Of a stretch of DNA of 14,841 nt, positions 5,907 to 14,318 are shown piece after piece. This DNA comes from Desulfovibrionaceae bacterium. Lineage in GTDB: Bacteria > Desulfobacterota > Desulfovibrionia > Desulfovibrionales > Desulfovibrionaceae. Made by a program: the position numbers and the translations under genes. Every line of letters starts with the position of its first letter. The first letter of the stretch is position 1. The notes beneath the pieces are model-generated. The model was not told where the DNA came from, did no database searches, and worked only from the letters and a program-made list of their open reading frames with translations. The DNA lies in contig JAGADT010000159.1 in assembly GCA_017613475.1 (NCBI GenBank), positions 1 through 14,841 on the forward strand, written 5' to 3'.

Positions 5907-8900
5907 ATGCTTCATCGACTGGAAGTTGGCGTTTTCGACCATATCGATGACACTCAGGGCCGCAAAACGGCTGTGCGGATCCACGAATCCCTGGGGCTTA
6001 AGGCCTCCGGCGTGCGCCAGGTCAAGGTCTTCACGCTGAGCGGCTTTACAGACTCCCAGGTGCAAACGCTCCTCCAGCGCTGCGCCCTCCACGATCCGGT
6101 GCTGCAGCAGGCATCCCTCTCCCCGATTCCCTGCACGGCTGACTGGATTATTGAAGTCGGCTTCCGCCCGGGCGTTACCGATAACGAAGGCCGGACCGCC
6201 CGCGACACCGCCGCGCTTGTCCTTGGCATCAAGGACCACGCCGAAAGGGAAAAGCTGGCCGTCTACACCTCCGTCCAGTACCGCATCACAGGCCCCGGCC
6301 TGACCCTGGATGATATCAAGCGCATTGCCGGCGGGCTCCTCGCCAACGAGCTCATCCAGCGTTATGAAATCCGTTCCGGCAGGGAGCTTGCCTCCCATCC
6401 CTTCGAGGCCAAGGCAGCAAAGGTCACGGGCGAAGCCAATGACGACATCCGCGTCATCCCCCTCTCCGCCATGGACGACGATGCGCTGATGCAGCTCAGC
6501 CGCGAGCATACGCTTGCCCTGAACCTCACGGAAATGCGCGTCATCCGCAGCCATTTCACCGATCCCGCGGTCAGGGCCGAACGGGAAAAGCTGAACCTGC
6601 CGGCTGACCCGCTGGACGCCGAGCTGGAAATGCTCGCCCAGACCTGGTCCGAGCACTGCAAGCACAAAATTTTCGCGGCGACGGTGCATTATGAAGACAA
6701 GGATGCGGGGCTGAAGGAAGAGGTCAACAGCCTCTACAAGACCTGCATCATGGAGCCGACCAAAAAAATCCGGGCAAGCCGCGGCAAGGACGACTTCTGC
6801 CGCTCCGTCTTTACCGACAATGCCGGCGTCATTGCCTTCTCCGATGGCTATGACGCGTGCATCAAGGTCGAGACCCACAACAGCCCCTCCGCGCTTGACC
6901 CGTACGGCGGCGCCCTCACCGGCATTGTCGGCGTCAACCGCGACCCATTGGGCACGGGCATGGGCGCAGAGCTCATCTGCAATACCGATGTGTTCTGCTT
7001 TGCCTCCCCCTTCCATGATGACAAGCTGCCCCCCCGCCTCCTGCATCCCCGCAGGGTGCTTGAAGGCGTGCGCGAGGGCGTGGAGCATGGCGGCAACAAA
7101 TCCGGCGTGCCCACGGTCAACGGCTCGCTGGTGTTTGACGAACGCTATCTTGGCAAGCCCCTGGTCTACTGCGGCACGGTGGGCCTCCTTCCGCGCGAAG
7201 TCCCGGGGATTGGCGGCAAGGGCGCGCCGCGCCCCGGCTACGCCAAAAAAGCCCGCCCGGGCGACGCCATTGTGATGATCGGCGGGCGCATCGGCGCGGA
7301 CGGCATCCACGGCGCCACGTTCTCTTCCGAAGAGCTGCATGAAGGCTCCCCCGCCACCGCCGTCCAGATCGGCGACCCCATCACCCAGCGCAAGGTTGTT
7401 GACTTTGTCATCCGGGCCAGGGACCTCGGGCTCTACAGCTCCATTACGGACAACGGCGCCGGCGGGCTCGCCTCCTCCGTGGGTGAAATGGCGGAAGACA
7501 CCAACGGCTGCGAAATGGACCTTTCCCTCGCCCCCCTCAAATACGATGGGCTCCGCCCCTGGGAAATCCTCCTTTCCGAGGCGCAGGAGCGCATGACCCT
7601 TGCCGTTCCCCAGGAGCAGCTTGAGGACTTCCTCTCCCTCGCCAGCCACATGGATGTGGAGGCGACCGTGCTTGGCCGCTACACCGATTCCGGATTCTTC
7701 CATGTGACCTGCCGCGGGAAAATCGTGACCCACCTCGACATGGACTTCCTCCACAAGGGGCTCCCGCGCATGGAGCTCAAGGCCGTGTGGCAGGCGCCGC
7801 AGCGCGCCGACTCCCGCGTTGACATCCCCGCGGAAGAACAGGGGGCGCTGCTTAAGAAAATGCTTGGCCGCCTGAATATCTGCAGCAAGGAATACATTGT
7901 CCGCCAGTACGACCATGAGGTGCAGGGCGGCAGCGCCGTCAAGCCCATGACCGGCGTCAGGGCGGACGCCCCCTCCGATGCGGGCGTGCTGCGCCCCGTG
8001 CTGACCTGCGAGGCCGGCCTCGTGCTGAGCCACGGCATCTGCCCCAAGTTCAGCGACTACGACACCTACTGGATGACGGCCAACGCCATTGACGAAGGCA
8101 TCCGCAACGCCGTGGCCTCGGGCGCCAACCCCGACCACATGGCCGGCGTGGACAACTTCTGCTGGTGCGACCCCGTGGAATCCGAAAAGACCCCGGACGG
8201 CGCCTACAAGATGGCGCAGCTCGTGCGGGCCTGCAAAGCCCTCTCCGATTTCTGCCAGGCCTACGGCGTGCCCTGCATTTCCGGCAAGGATTCCATGAAG
8301 AACGACTACTCCGGCGGCGGCAAGAAAATCTCCATCCCGCCCACGCTGCTCTTCTCCGTCATGGGCGTCATCGAAGATGTGCGCCACGCCGTCACGAGCG
8401 ACTTCAAGACCCCCGGCGACCGCATCTACATCCTGGGAACCACGCGCCGGGAACTGGGCGGGTCAGAACTCGCCAGCCAGCTCGGCGTATCCTGCGCGCG
8501 CGTGCCGCAGGTCGATGCCAAAGCTGCCTCAGCCTCCTACAGGCTCCTGCACAAAGCCATGACGCAGGACCTTGTGAGCGCCTGCCATGACCTCTCCGAC
8601 GGCGGGCTCGCCGTGGCCCTGGCTGAAATGTGCATCGGCGGCCGCCTGGGCGCCGAAATCGACCTTGCGAAGCTCCCGGCTGCCGAAGGGGAAACGCTTT
8701 CCGATACCGAAAAGCTTTACTCCGAATCCGCCAGCCGCCTGCTCATCACCGTGCCGGAAAAGCACGCGGCTGCCTTTGAAGCGCTCTTTGAGGGCTGCCC
8801 CGCCCCCCTGGCCTGCCTTGGCGCTGTCACCAAAGAGCCGAAGCTCGCTATCGGCGGCGTATGCTCAGAAAATGTTGAAGACCTGGCAAAGGCCTTCAAG

Positions 8901-8918
8901 GCAACCCTGAACTGGTAA
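5907..8918 (+). CDS. purL: PurSL-type phosphoribosylformylglycinamidine (FGAM) synthase, no glutaminase domain
   Basis: The 1003-residue protein performs the fourth step of purine synthesis, converting FGAR to FGAM with ATP. The N-terminus holds two PurS-like repeats (about 1-75 and 78-158; the second has GFRPGVTDNEGR and ends LLANELIQRYEI). The synthase core follows, with WSEHCKHK (247-254), KVETHNSPSAL (320-330), ITDNGAGGLASSVGEMAEDT (513-532), SGKDSMKNDY (792-801) and LSDGGLAVALAEM (896-908). The chain ends soon after the second catalytic half. The C-terminal glutamine amidotransferase of the roughly 1295-residue E. coli enzyme is absent, so a separate PurQ must supply ammonia. AGGAGA at 5894-5899, 7 bases before the ATG, fixes the start; a TTG-initiated extension to 5832 overlaps the preceding gene and is unlikely. 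A strong terminator follows. Confidence 0.93.
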   Translation: MLHRLEVGVFDHIDDTQGRKTAVRIHESLGLKASGVRQVKVFTLSGFTDSQVQTLLQRCALHDPVLQQASLSPIPCTADWIIEVGFRPGVTDNEGRTARDTAALVLGIKDHAEREKLAVYTSVQYRITGPGLTLDDIKRIAGGLLANELIQRYEIRSGRELASHPFEAKAAKVTGEANDDIRVIPLSAMDDDALMQLSREHTLALNLTEMRVIRSHFTDPAVRAEREKLNLPADPLDAELEMLAQTWSEHCKHKIFAATVHYEDKDAGLKEEVNSLYKTCIMEPTKKIRASRGKDDFCRSVFTDNAGVIAFSDGYDACIKVETHNSPSALDPYGGALTGIVGVNRDPLGTGMGAELICNTDVFCFASPFHDDKLPPRLLHPRRVLEGVREGVEHGGNKSGVPTVNGSLVFDERYLGKPLVYCGTVGLLPREVPGIGGKGAPRPGYAKKARPGDAIVMIGGRIGADGIHGATFSSEELHEGSPATAVQIGDPITQRKVVDFVIRARDLGLYSSITDNGAGGLASSVGEMAEDTNGCEMDLSLAPLKYDGLRPWEILLSEAQERMTLAVPQEQLEDFLSLASHMDVEATVLGRYTDSGFFHVTCRGKIVTHLDMDFLHKGLPRMELKAVWQAPQRADSRVDIPAEEQGALLKKMLGRLNICSKEYIVRQYDHEVQGGSAVKPMTGVRADAPSDAGVLRPVLTCEAGLVLSHGICPKFSDYDTYWMTANAIDEGIRNAVASGANPDHMAGVDNFCWCDPVESEKTPDGAYKMAQLVRACKALSDFCQAYGVPCISGKDSMKNDYSGGGKKISIPPTLLFSVMGVIEDVRHAVTSDFKTPGDRIYILGTTRRELGGSELASQLGVSCARVPQVDAKAASASYRLLHKAMTQDLVSACHDLSDGGLAVALAEMCIGGRLGAEIDLAKLPAAEGETLSDTEKLYSESASRLLITVPEKHAAAFEALFEGCPAPLACLGAVTKEPKLAIGGVCSENVEDLAKAFKATLNW

Positions 8919-8937
8919 GACCCTGCCGTTTCCCCAG

Positions 8938-8965
8938 GCCCCTGCCTAAGGCAGGGGCTTTTTTT
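8938..8965 (+). terminator. Rho-independent terminator after purL
   Basis: GCCCCTGCC (8938-8946) and GGCAGGGGC (8950-8958) form a perfect 9-base-pair stem with a TAA loop, directly followed by seven T (8959-8965). It begins 20 bases after the purL stop codon and separates purL from rarA. Confidence 0.92.
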
Positions 8966-8989
8966 GCGCCCGGCGCCTAACGGGCTCGC

Positions 8990-9018
8990 TTGTCTTCCCC
9001 CTCATTTCGCAATACACT
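8990..9018 (+). promoter_or_regulatory. Candidate promoter of rarA
   Basis: TTGTCT (8990-8995) and TACACT (9013-9018) are 17 bases apart and each match four of six consensus positions. The pair lies just after the purL terminator and about 28 bases before the rarA start codon, where a promoter is expected. Confidence 0.45.
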
Positions 9019-9046
9019 TTGCCGCACCGTCACAGGGAGAAACGCC

Positions 9047-10273
9047 ATGCCCCTTGCCCAACCGCTGCCAGACAAACTGAGGCCGGCAGAATTTTCCGCC
9101 TTTGTGGGGCAGACCCATATTGCAGACAAAATCCGCCTGCTTATGGAAATGCCCCGCCTGCCAAGCCTTTTGCTCTTTGGCCCCCCTGGCTGCGGCAAAT
9201 CCACGCTGGCCCTGCTGCTGGCCCACGCGCATTCCTCCAGGGTCCTGCGCCTGAGCGCGCCGGAAGCCGGGCTTCAGCAGATGCGGCGCCAGCTTGCCGG
9301 CGCGGAAATCCTTGTACTGGATGAGCTGCACCGTTTCTCCAAGGCGCAGCAGGACTTCTTCCTGCCCATCCTTGAATCCGGGGAGCTGACGCTGATTGCC
9401 ACCACGACGGAAAACCCTTCCTTCAGCGTGACAAGGCAGCTTCTTTCCAGGCTCCAGGTCCTGCGCCTGCGCGCCCTCGGACGGGAAGACCTGCTGGAGC
9501 TGGGCCGGCGGGGCGCGGCGGCCCAAAACGCCGAAATCCCCCAGGACGTGCTGGAGTTCCTCGCCTGCGCGGCCCACGGCGACGCGCGCGCCATGCTCAA
9601 CCTTGTGGAGCACGTGACTGCCCTGCCTGAGGACAAGCGCACGCTGGAGCAGGTTAAGCTTGTCCTGCCGGAAATCATCGTCAGGCACGACAAGGATGGC
9701 GACAGCCATTACGAATACGCCTCAGCCCTGATCAAATCCATCCGCGGCAGCGACCCTGACGCGGCGGTCTACTACCTGGCCTGCCTGCTGGAGGGAGGGG
9801 AAGACCCCCGCTTTATCTGCCGCCGGCTGATTTTATCGGCCTCAGAAGATGTCGGCCTGGCTGACCCAAAGGCGCTTCCACTGGCTGTGGCCTGCCAGCA
9901 GGCCGTGGAATTTGTCGGCATGCCGGAAGGCTATATCCCGCTTGCGGAAACCGCAGTCTACCTGGCCCTCGCCCCCAAGAGCAACGCCAGCTACATGGCC
10001 TACGGCATGGCCGCCCGTGAAATCAAGCTCAACGGAACGCGGCCGGTTCCGCTGCACCTGCGCAATGCCTCCACCCGCCTGCAAAAGGAATGGGGCTACG
10101 GCAAGGATTACAAATACCCCCACAATTTCCCCGGAGCCTGGGTAGAGCAGGACTACCTGCCCCCGGAACTCCTTGGGAAAGTGTTTTACAAAGACAGGGA
10201 AAACGGGGAGGAACCCCGCCTCAACGCCTGGATCAGGCGGATGCGCCAATCCAGGAAGGGCGGCCCCCGCTGA
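9047..10273 (+). CDS. rarA: RarA/MgsA, replication-associated recombination AAA+ ATPase
   Basis: The 408-residue protein opens with PLPDKLRPAEFSAFVGQTHI, the standard N-terminus of the RarA/MgsA/WRNIP1 family. It has Walker A GPPGCGKST (45-53), Walker B LVLDELHRF (89-97; most relatives have DEIHRF), sensor 1 ATTTENPSF (118-126) and an LLSR arginine finger (132-135). The C-terminal half is also typical, with SALIKSIRGSDPDAAVYYLA, SASEDVGLADP and a tail containing KYPHNFPGAWVEQDYLP. RarA is a DNA-dependent ATPase that acts at stalled replication forks, and is related to clamp-loader ATPases. AGGGAGA at 9034-9040, 6 bases before the ATG, decides the start over the upstream ATG-less extension. 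The acyltransferase gene follows after 102 bases without a terminator and is probably on the same transcript. Confidence 0.93.
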   Translation: MPLAQPLPDKLRPAEFSAFVGQTHIADKIRLLMEMPRLPSLLLFGPPGCGKSTLALLLAHAHSSRVLRLSAPEAGLQQMRRQLAGAEILVLDELHRFSKAQQDFFLPILESGELTLIATTTENPSFSVTRQLLSRLQVLRLRALGREDLLELGRRGAAAQNAEIPQDVLEFLACAAHGDARAMLNLVEHVTALPEDKRTLEQVKLVLPEIIVRHDKDGDSHYEYASALIKSIRGSDPDAAVYYLACLLEGGEDPRFICRRLILSASEDVGLADPKALPLAVACQQAVEFVGMPEGYIPLAETAVYLALAPKSNASYMAYGMAAREIKLNGTRPVPLHLRNASTRLQKEWGYGKDYKYPHNFPGAWVEQDYLPPELLGKVFYKDRENGEEPRLNAWIRRMRQSRKGGPR

Positions 10274-10375
10274 GGACCCTCTATCGCAAACCAAACGCGC
10301 GGCGCTTTCCCCTTGCACGGCTTTCCCCAACCGTGAACGCCGCAGGCGCTCCAAACAGTAAGGATACTGCCCGAT

Positions 10376-11173
10376 ATGATACCGCCTTTTTCGCTGTTCC
10401 ATGGAAACTGCTACACCACCACGCCCCGGAAGGTCAGCTGGCCGTACAAGGTATGCCCGGAACTCCTCTTTTACCCCAGGCTCGTCGCCCTGCTCATCAG
10501 GGGCAGCCGCCTCTCCAAAAAGAACTCGTATACCGGCGTGTTGTGGGCTGCCCAGAGCGAACGCATCGTCCGTTACCTGGAAGCCTTAGGCTGCCGCTTC
10601 CGCGTGGAGGGGATGGAACACTTCCATAAGCTCAGCACCCCCTGCGTCTTTGCCGGAAACCACATGAGCACGCTTGAAACCATGTGCCTGCCGGCCATGA
10701 TCCAGCCCGCCAAGAACACCACCTTCGTCATCAAGGAAAGCCTGCTGAAGTACCCCTTCTTCAGGGACCTCCTTTCGGCGCGCTGCCCCATTCCGCTCGC
10801 CCGCGTGAACCCCCGCGAGGATTTCAAAAAAATCATGAATGACGGCACGGAACTTTTGCAAAACGGCGTGTCCGTCATTATTTTCCCGCAAAGCGGAAGG
10901 CGGCAGGTCTTCACGCCCTCAGAATTCAACAGCGGCGCGGTCAAGCTCGCAAGGAACGCAGGCGTGCCGGTTGTTCCGCTCGCGCTTGACACCAGGGCCT
11001 GGGCAGAAGGAAAGCTGATCAGCGATTTCGGCCGTCTCCATGCCGAACGCGAAATCCATTTCCGCTTTGGCGAGCCCATTACCGTGCAGGGCAACGGCAA
11101 GGCCGAACAGGCAGCCCTTGTTGATTTCATCGCGGGCTCCCTGCGCGAATGGAATGTTCCTGTTGCCGATTAA
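10376..11173 (+). CDS. PlsC-like lysophospholipid (1-acylglycerol-3-phosphate) acyltransferase, variant motifs
   Basis: The 265-residue protein belongs to the PlsC/LPLAT superfamily by its motif order. Motif I is GNHMSTLETM (94-103), motif II PIPLARVNPREDF (138-150), motif III IIFPQSGRR (168-176) and motif IV VPVVPLALDT (197-206). Such enzymes transfer an acyl chain to lysophosphatidic acid or related lipids at the inner membrane. The catalytic HX4D of the family appears as HX4E (His96, Glu101), and FPEGTR appears as FPQSGR. The order, spacing and conserved His and Arg argue for an active sub-family, but substrate and activity are not assured. No strong transmembrane helix is obvious; about 27-41 is moderately hydrophobic. 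AAGGA at 10360-10364 lies 11 bases before the ATG. A terminator follows the gene. Confidence 0.8.
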   Translation: MIPPFSLFHGNCYTTTPRKVSWPYKVCPELLFYPRLVALLIRGSRLSKKNSYTGVLWAAQSERIVRYLEALGCRFRVEGMEHFHKLSTPCVFAGNHMSTLETMCLPAMIQPAKNTTFVIKESLLKYPFFRDLLSARCPIPLARVNPREDFKKIMNDGTELLQNGVSVIIFPQSGRRQVFTPSEFNSGAVKLARNAGVPVVPLALDTRAWAEGKLISDFGRLHAEREIHFRFGEPITVQGNGKAEQAALVDFIAGSLREWNVPVAD

Positions 11174-11181
11174 GCCATGCG

Positions 11182-11226
11182 AAAGCCGGAGGCTCTCCAG
11201 CCACGCTGGATGCCCCGGCTTTTTTT
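11182..11226 (+). terminator. Rho-independent terminator after the acyltransferase gene
   Basis: AAAGCCGG (11182-11189) pairs with CCGGCTTT (11215-11222). A second stem inside, TCCAGC (11196-11201) with GCTGGA (11205-11210), has a CAC loop. Seven T (11220-11226) end the structure. It starts 8 bases after the stop codon. Confidence 0.8.
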
Positions 11227-11259
11227 GCGCAAAAAATTACCCTGCCCGCCAATAGGAGC

Positions 11260-11287
11260 TTGACGAACGCCGCAGGTCACGTATTTT
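11260..11287 (+). promoter_or_regulatory. Candidate promoter of topA
   Basis: TTGACG (11260-11265, five of six consensus bases) is followed after 16 bases by TATTTT (11282-11287, four of six). It lies after the preceding terminator and about 42 bases before the topA ATG, so it fits as the topA promoter. Confidence 0.5.
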
Positions 11288-11329
11288 TCACCCGTCATTC
11301 AACCTTTCTTTATCAGGGACCAGACCGCA

Positions 11330-13588
11330 ATGGGTAAAAGCCTCATTATCGTGGAATCTCCGGCCAAGGTGAAAACCATCAAGAAATTCCTGGGACCAGG
11401 CTATATGGTCGAAGCCAGCGTGGGCCATATCAGGGACCTGCCAACCCGGGAAATCGGCGTGGATGAAGCCCACGACTTTGCGCCCAGGTACCAGATCATC
11501 AAAGGCAAGGAAAAAGTCGTCCAGTCGCTGAAAAGCGCGGCGGCCAAAGCCGACACCGTGTACCTTGCGCCGGACCCTGACCGCGAGGGAGAAGCCATTG
11601 CCTGGCATGTGGCCGAAGTCCTCAAGGACTGCCACAAGCCCCTGAAACGCATCCAGTTCAACGAAATCACCTCCAGCGCCGTGCACGATGCCCTGGCCCA
11701 CCCGCGGGAGCTGAACCGCAACCTTTTTGACGCCCAGCAGGCCCGCCGGGTGCTGGACAGGCTTGTTGGCTATAAAATATCCCCCCTGCTCTGGAACAAG
11801 ATCAAGCGCGGGATTTCCGCGGGGCGCGTGCAGTCCGTTGCCCTGCGCATGATTGTTGAGCGCGAGGAGGAGCGTGAGCGCTTTGTGCCGGAGGAATACT
11901 GGCTGTTCCGCGCGCTCATGGCCGGAGCCGTGCCGCCGCCTTTCAGGGCGGAGCTGTTCAAGGCAAACGGCAAGAAGCCCGACATTCCCAATGCCGAAGC
12001 CGCTGAAGCCCTTGAAAAAACCATCCGCGCCAATCCCCTTGCCGTGCAGAGCGTGGAAAAGAAGCAGCGCAAGCGCCAGCCAGCGCCCCCTTTCACAACC
12101 TCCACCCTCCAGCAGAGGGCCAACCAGCGCCTCAACTACCCCGCCAAGCGCACCATGAACATCGCGCAGCGGCTCTATGAAGGCGTGGACCTGGGCGAGC
12201 GCGGCACCACCGCCCTCATCACCTACATGCGCACCGACTCCGTCCGCATTGCCGCAGAGGCCAAAAAGGCTGCCGCCGCCTTCATCGAAAAGACCTGGGG
12301 CAAGGAGTTCCTTGCGCCGGGCGGCAAGGGGCGCGCCTTTAAGGGCAAGGAAAGCGCGCAGGACGCCCACGAAGCCATCCGCCCCGTCGATGTCACGGTC
12401 ACGCCGGAGGAAGTCAAGCCTTTCCTCGCCCCGGACCAGTACCAGCTCTACCGGCTCATCTGGTCGCGCTTCATCGCCTCGCAGATGGCCGCTGCAGAAT
12501 TTGACGACACCACCGTGCTGATTGAAAACGGGCCTGTGCTCTGGCGCGCCAAGGGCGAGCGGCTCCTCTTCCCCGGGTTCCTCGCGGCCATGCCCAGGGG
12601 AAAGGACGAAGAAGTTGAGGAGCTCCCGCCCCTGAAGGAAGGCGAGGCCATCCAGCTCAGGGAGCTTTCCAAGGAGCAGAAGTTTACGCAGCCCGCCCCG
12701 CGCTTCAGCGAAGCCTCCCTTGTGCGCGAGCTGGAAGAGCAGGGCATCGGGCGCCCTTCCACATACGCCTCCATCATCTCCACGCTCCAGGACCGCGAGT
12801 ATGTGAAGCTGGAAGAAAAGCACTTTGTGCCCACGGACCTTGGCCGCGTCGTGTGCGAGCATCTCCGCAGCCATTTCAAGACGCTGATGGATACGGGCTT
12901 TACCGCGCGCATGGAGACCCTGCTGGATGATGTTGCGGAAGGCAAGCAGGACTGGGTGGCGCTGCTACACAGGTTCTGCGACGATTTCAATCCCACGCTG
13001 GAAACAGCCCAGCAGGCCATGCGGCAGATCAAGGGCGGCATGGACGCCCACCTGGCCTGCCCCACATGCGGCAAGCCCCTGATGATCAAGTTTGGCCGCA
13101 GCGGCGCCTTCCTGGCCTGTTCGGACTACCCCAAGTGCACCTTCACCTCTGATTTCTGCCGCGACGAGCAGGGGCATATCCAGATGCAGAGCCGCGCCAA
13201 GCCTGAAGCACAGAAAGTGGGGACCTGCCCGCGCTGCGGCAGCGACCTTGTGCTGAAAAAGGCCCGCACGGGAAGCCGCTTTATCGCCTGCTCCGGCTAC
13301 CCCAAGTGCGACTACAGCGCGCCCTATTCCACCGGCGTCCCCTGCCCCAAATGCGGCAGCGGCGTCCTCATTGAAAAAAGCTCCAAGCGCGGCAAAATCT
13401 TCTACTCATGCAGCGCCTACCCGCAGTGCGACTACGCCCTCTGGGACTGGCCCGTTCCCGGCCCCTGCCCAAAATGCGGCTCTCCGCTCCTTGTGCGGAA
13501 ATACTCAACGGCAAAGGGCCACTACCTGGCCTGCCCGGAAAAGACCTGCCGCTACACGCACGCCATTGAACATGAGGACCAGGACTAG
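11330..13588 (+). CDS. topA: DNA topoisomerase I (type IA) with four C-terminal zinc modules
   Basis: The 752-residue enzyme relaxes negatively supercoiled DNA by transient single-strand breakage. The TOPRIM domain has IIVESPAKVKTI (6-17) and the acidic cluster APDPDREGEAIAWH (80-93). The core has GISAGRVQSVALRMIV (161-176) and the active-site tyrosine (Tyr299) in ALITYMRTDS. From about residue 577 come four zinc-ribbon-like modules, each opening with CPxC. Three close with C-x5-C (as in ACSDYPKC) and the last with CPEKTC. In E. coli the corresponding region has three clear cysteine motifs plus degenerate ones. The start is supported by a modest AGGGA at 11315-11319, 10 bases before the ATG. 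The gene has its own promoter candidate and is convergent with the HD-domain gene. Confidence 0.96.
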   Translation: MGKSLIIVESPAKVKTIKKFLGPGYMVEASVGHIRDLPTREIGVDEAHDFAPRYQIIKGKEKVVQSLKSAAAKADTVYLAPDPDREGEAIAWHVAEVLKDCHKPLKRIQFNEITSSAVHDALAHPRELNRNLFDAQQARRVLDRLVGYKISPLLWNKIKRGISAGRVQSVALRMIVEREEERERFVPEEYWLFRALMAGAVPPPFRAELFKANGKKPDIPNAEAAEALEKTIRANPLAVQSVEKKQRKRQPAPPFTTSTLQQRANQRLNYPAKRTMNIAQRLYEGVDLGERGTTALITYMRTDSVRIAAEAKKAAAAFIEKTWGKEFLAPGGKGRAFKGKESAQDAHEAIRPVDVTVTPEEVKPFLAPDQYQLYRLIWSRFIASQMAAAEFDDTTVLIENGPVLWRAKGERLLFPGFLAAMPRGKDEEVEELPPLKEGEAIQLRELSKEQKFTQPAPRFSEASLVRELEEQGIGRPSTYASIISTLQDREYVKLEEKHFVPTDLGRVVCEHLRSHFKTLMDTGFTARMETLLDDVAEGKQDWVALLHRFCDDFNPTLETAQQAMRQIKGGMDAHLACPTCGKPLMIKFGRSGAFLACSDYPKCTFTSDFCRDEQGHIQMQSRAKPEAQKVGTCPRCGSDLVLKKARTGSRFIACSGYPKCDYSAPYSTGVPCPKCGSGVLIEKSSKRGKIFYSCSAYPQCDYALWDWPVPGPCPKCGSPLLVRKYSTAKGHYLACPEKTCRYTHAIEHEDQD

Positions 13589-13606
13589 GCTCCCGGCACC
13601 AAGCGC

Positions 13607-13641
13607 AAAAAAGCGGGGAAAGCCCCTTCGCTTCCCCCGCT
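13607..13641 (-). terminator. Terminator between topA and the HD-domain gene, oriented for the latter
   Basis: AGCGGGGAA (13612-13620) pairs with TTCCCCCGCT (13632-13641) with one bulged C. On the minus strand the hairpin is followed by six T (complement of 13607-13612). It lies 26 bases after the HD-gene stop codon. On the plus strand no T run follows, so topA may depend on another mechanism. Confidence 0.6.
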
Positions 13642-13666
13642 GACCCAAAATAAAACTCCGCTGGCC

Positions 13667-14266
13667 TCAGCGCTTCCGGCTGACCCACCAGTCCCTGTCC
13701 GCGCCAAGGAACCACCAGTCCGTATGGTCTGTTGCGGCAATCACCTCCGCCAGTTCCCGGGCTTCCTGCGTTTTCAGCCGGGCCACGGCCATGTTCATCC
13801 AGCGTTCGGCATAGGCGTTGCCAAGGTCCCACTCGCGCTTGAGGTTCAGGATAAGGTCCAGCTGATCCGCATCCCTGGCAAGGCGGCTTTCCAGCGGCGC
13901 ATCCGCCTGCCGGCCTGCCTCATGCGCATCCCAGAAGGCAAGGATGTCTTCCTCAAGCCCTGTTCCGGCTGCCGCGTCTTCCACTGCGCGCCGCTCTTCC
14001 GGGCGGCCATAGCGCTGGTTGACGTAGTTCAGGTCCCCGGTCCTGGCCTCGCCAAGATCGTGGAACAGGCAGATCAGCGCCGTTTTGGCCGCGTCCGCCC
14101 CGGCAAGCCTGGCCAGCGCGTAGCCGATGACCGCCGTGCGGAACGAATGCTCCGCAACATTCTCCCTGCCGCTCCCGAGGAACTGGTAGCCTGAGCGCGG
14201 CGTAAACCGCAGCATTCCCGCCTCGTGAAAAAAATCCGCCAGGCGCTGCAGCCTGCTTCTTTCCAT
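13667..14266 (-). CDS. HD-domain hydrolase, 5'-deoxynucleotidase-like (HD_3/HDDC2 type)
   Basis: The 199-residue protein has the HD metal-binding set: ENVAEHSFR with His40, LFHDLGEARTGD with His69-Asp70, and ARDADQLDLI with Asp132/Asp134. The sequence around the motifs is close to the HD_3 family, which includes YfbR-like and HDDC2-like enzymes. Characterised members remove phosphate from deoxynucleoside monophosphates. The length equals that of YfbR, but the substrate here is inferred from family only. AGGAG with a 7-base gap precedes the ATG at 14266; the longer open frame runs into the neighbouring gene and is discarded. The gene is divergent from the DUF4406 gene across 52 bases and convergent with topA, with its own terminator. 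Confidence 0.83.
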   Translation of the reverse strand: MERSRLQRLADFFHEAGMLRFTPRSGYQFLGSGRENVAEHSFRTAVIGYALARLAGADAAKTALICLFHDLGEARTGDLNYVNQRYGRPEERRAVEDAAAGTGLEEDILAFWDAHEAGRQADAPLESRLARDADQLDLILNLKREWDLGNAYAERWMNMAVARLKTQEARELAEVIAATDHTDWWFLGADRDWWVSRKR

Positions 14267-14318
14267 TGTTTTTCTCCTGCCACGTCCGCCAATGCAACAT
14301 CCCGCAAAGGAGAACATC

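Noticed and set aside
5691..8387. Open frame of about 898 codons antisense to purL, on the minus strand
   Set aside because: It is a by-product of GC-rich third codon positions in purL. The translation is rich in His, Gly, Ala and Val without family motifs, and it overlaps a clearly conserved gene for its whole useful length.
11288..12874. Open frame of about 528 codons antisense to topA
   Set aside because: Same composition effect as above; no motifs, and the sense strand carries the topoisomerase active site.
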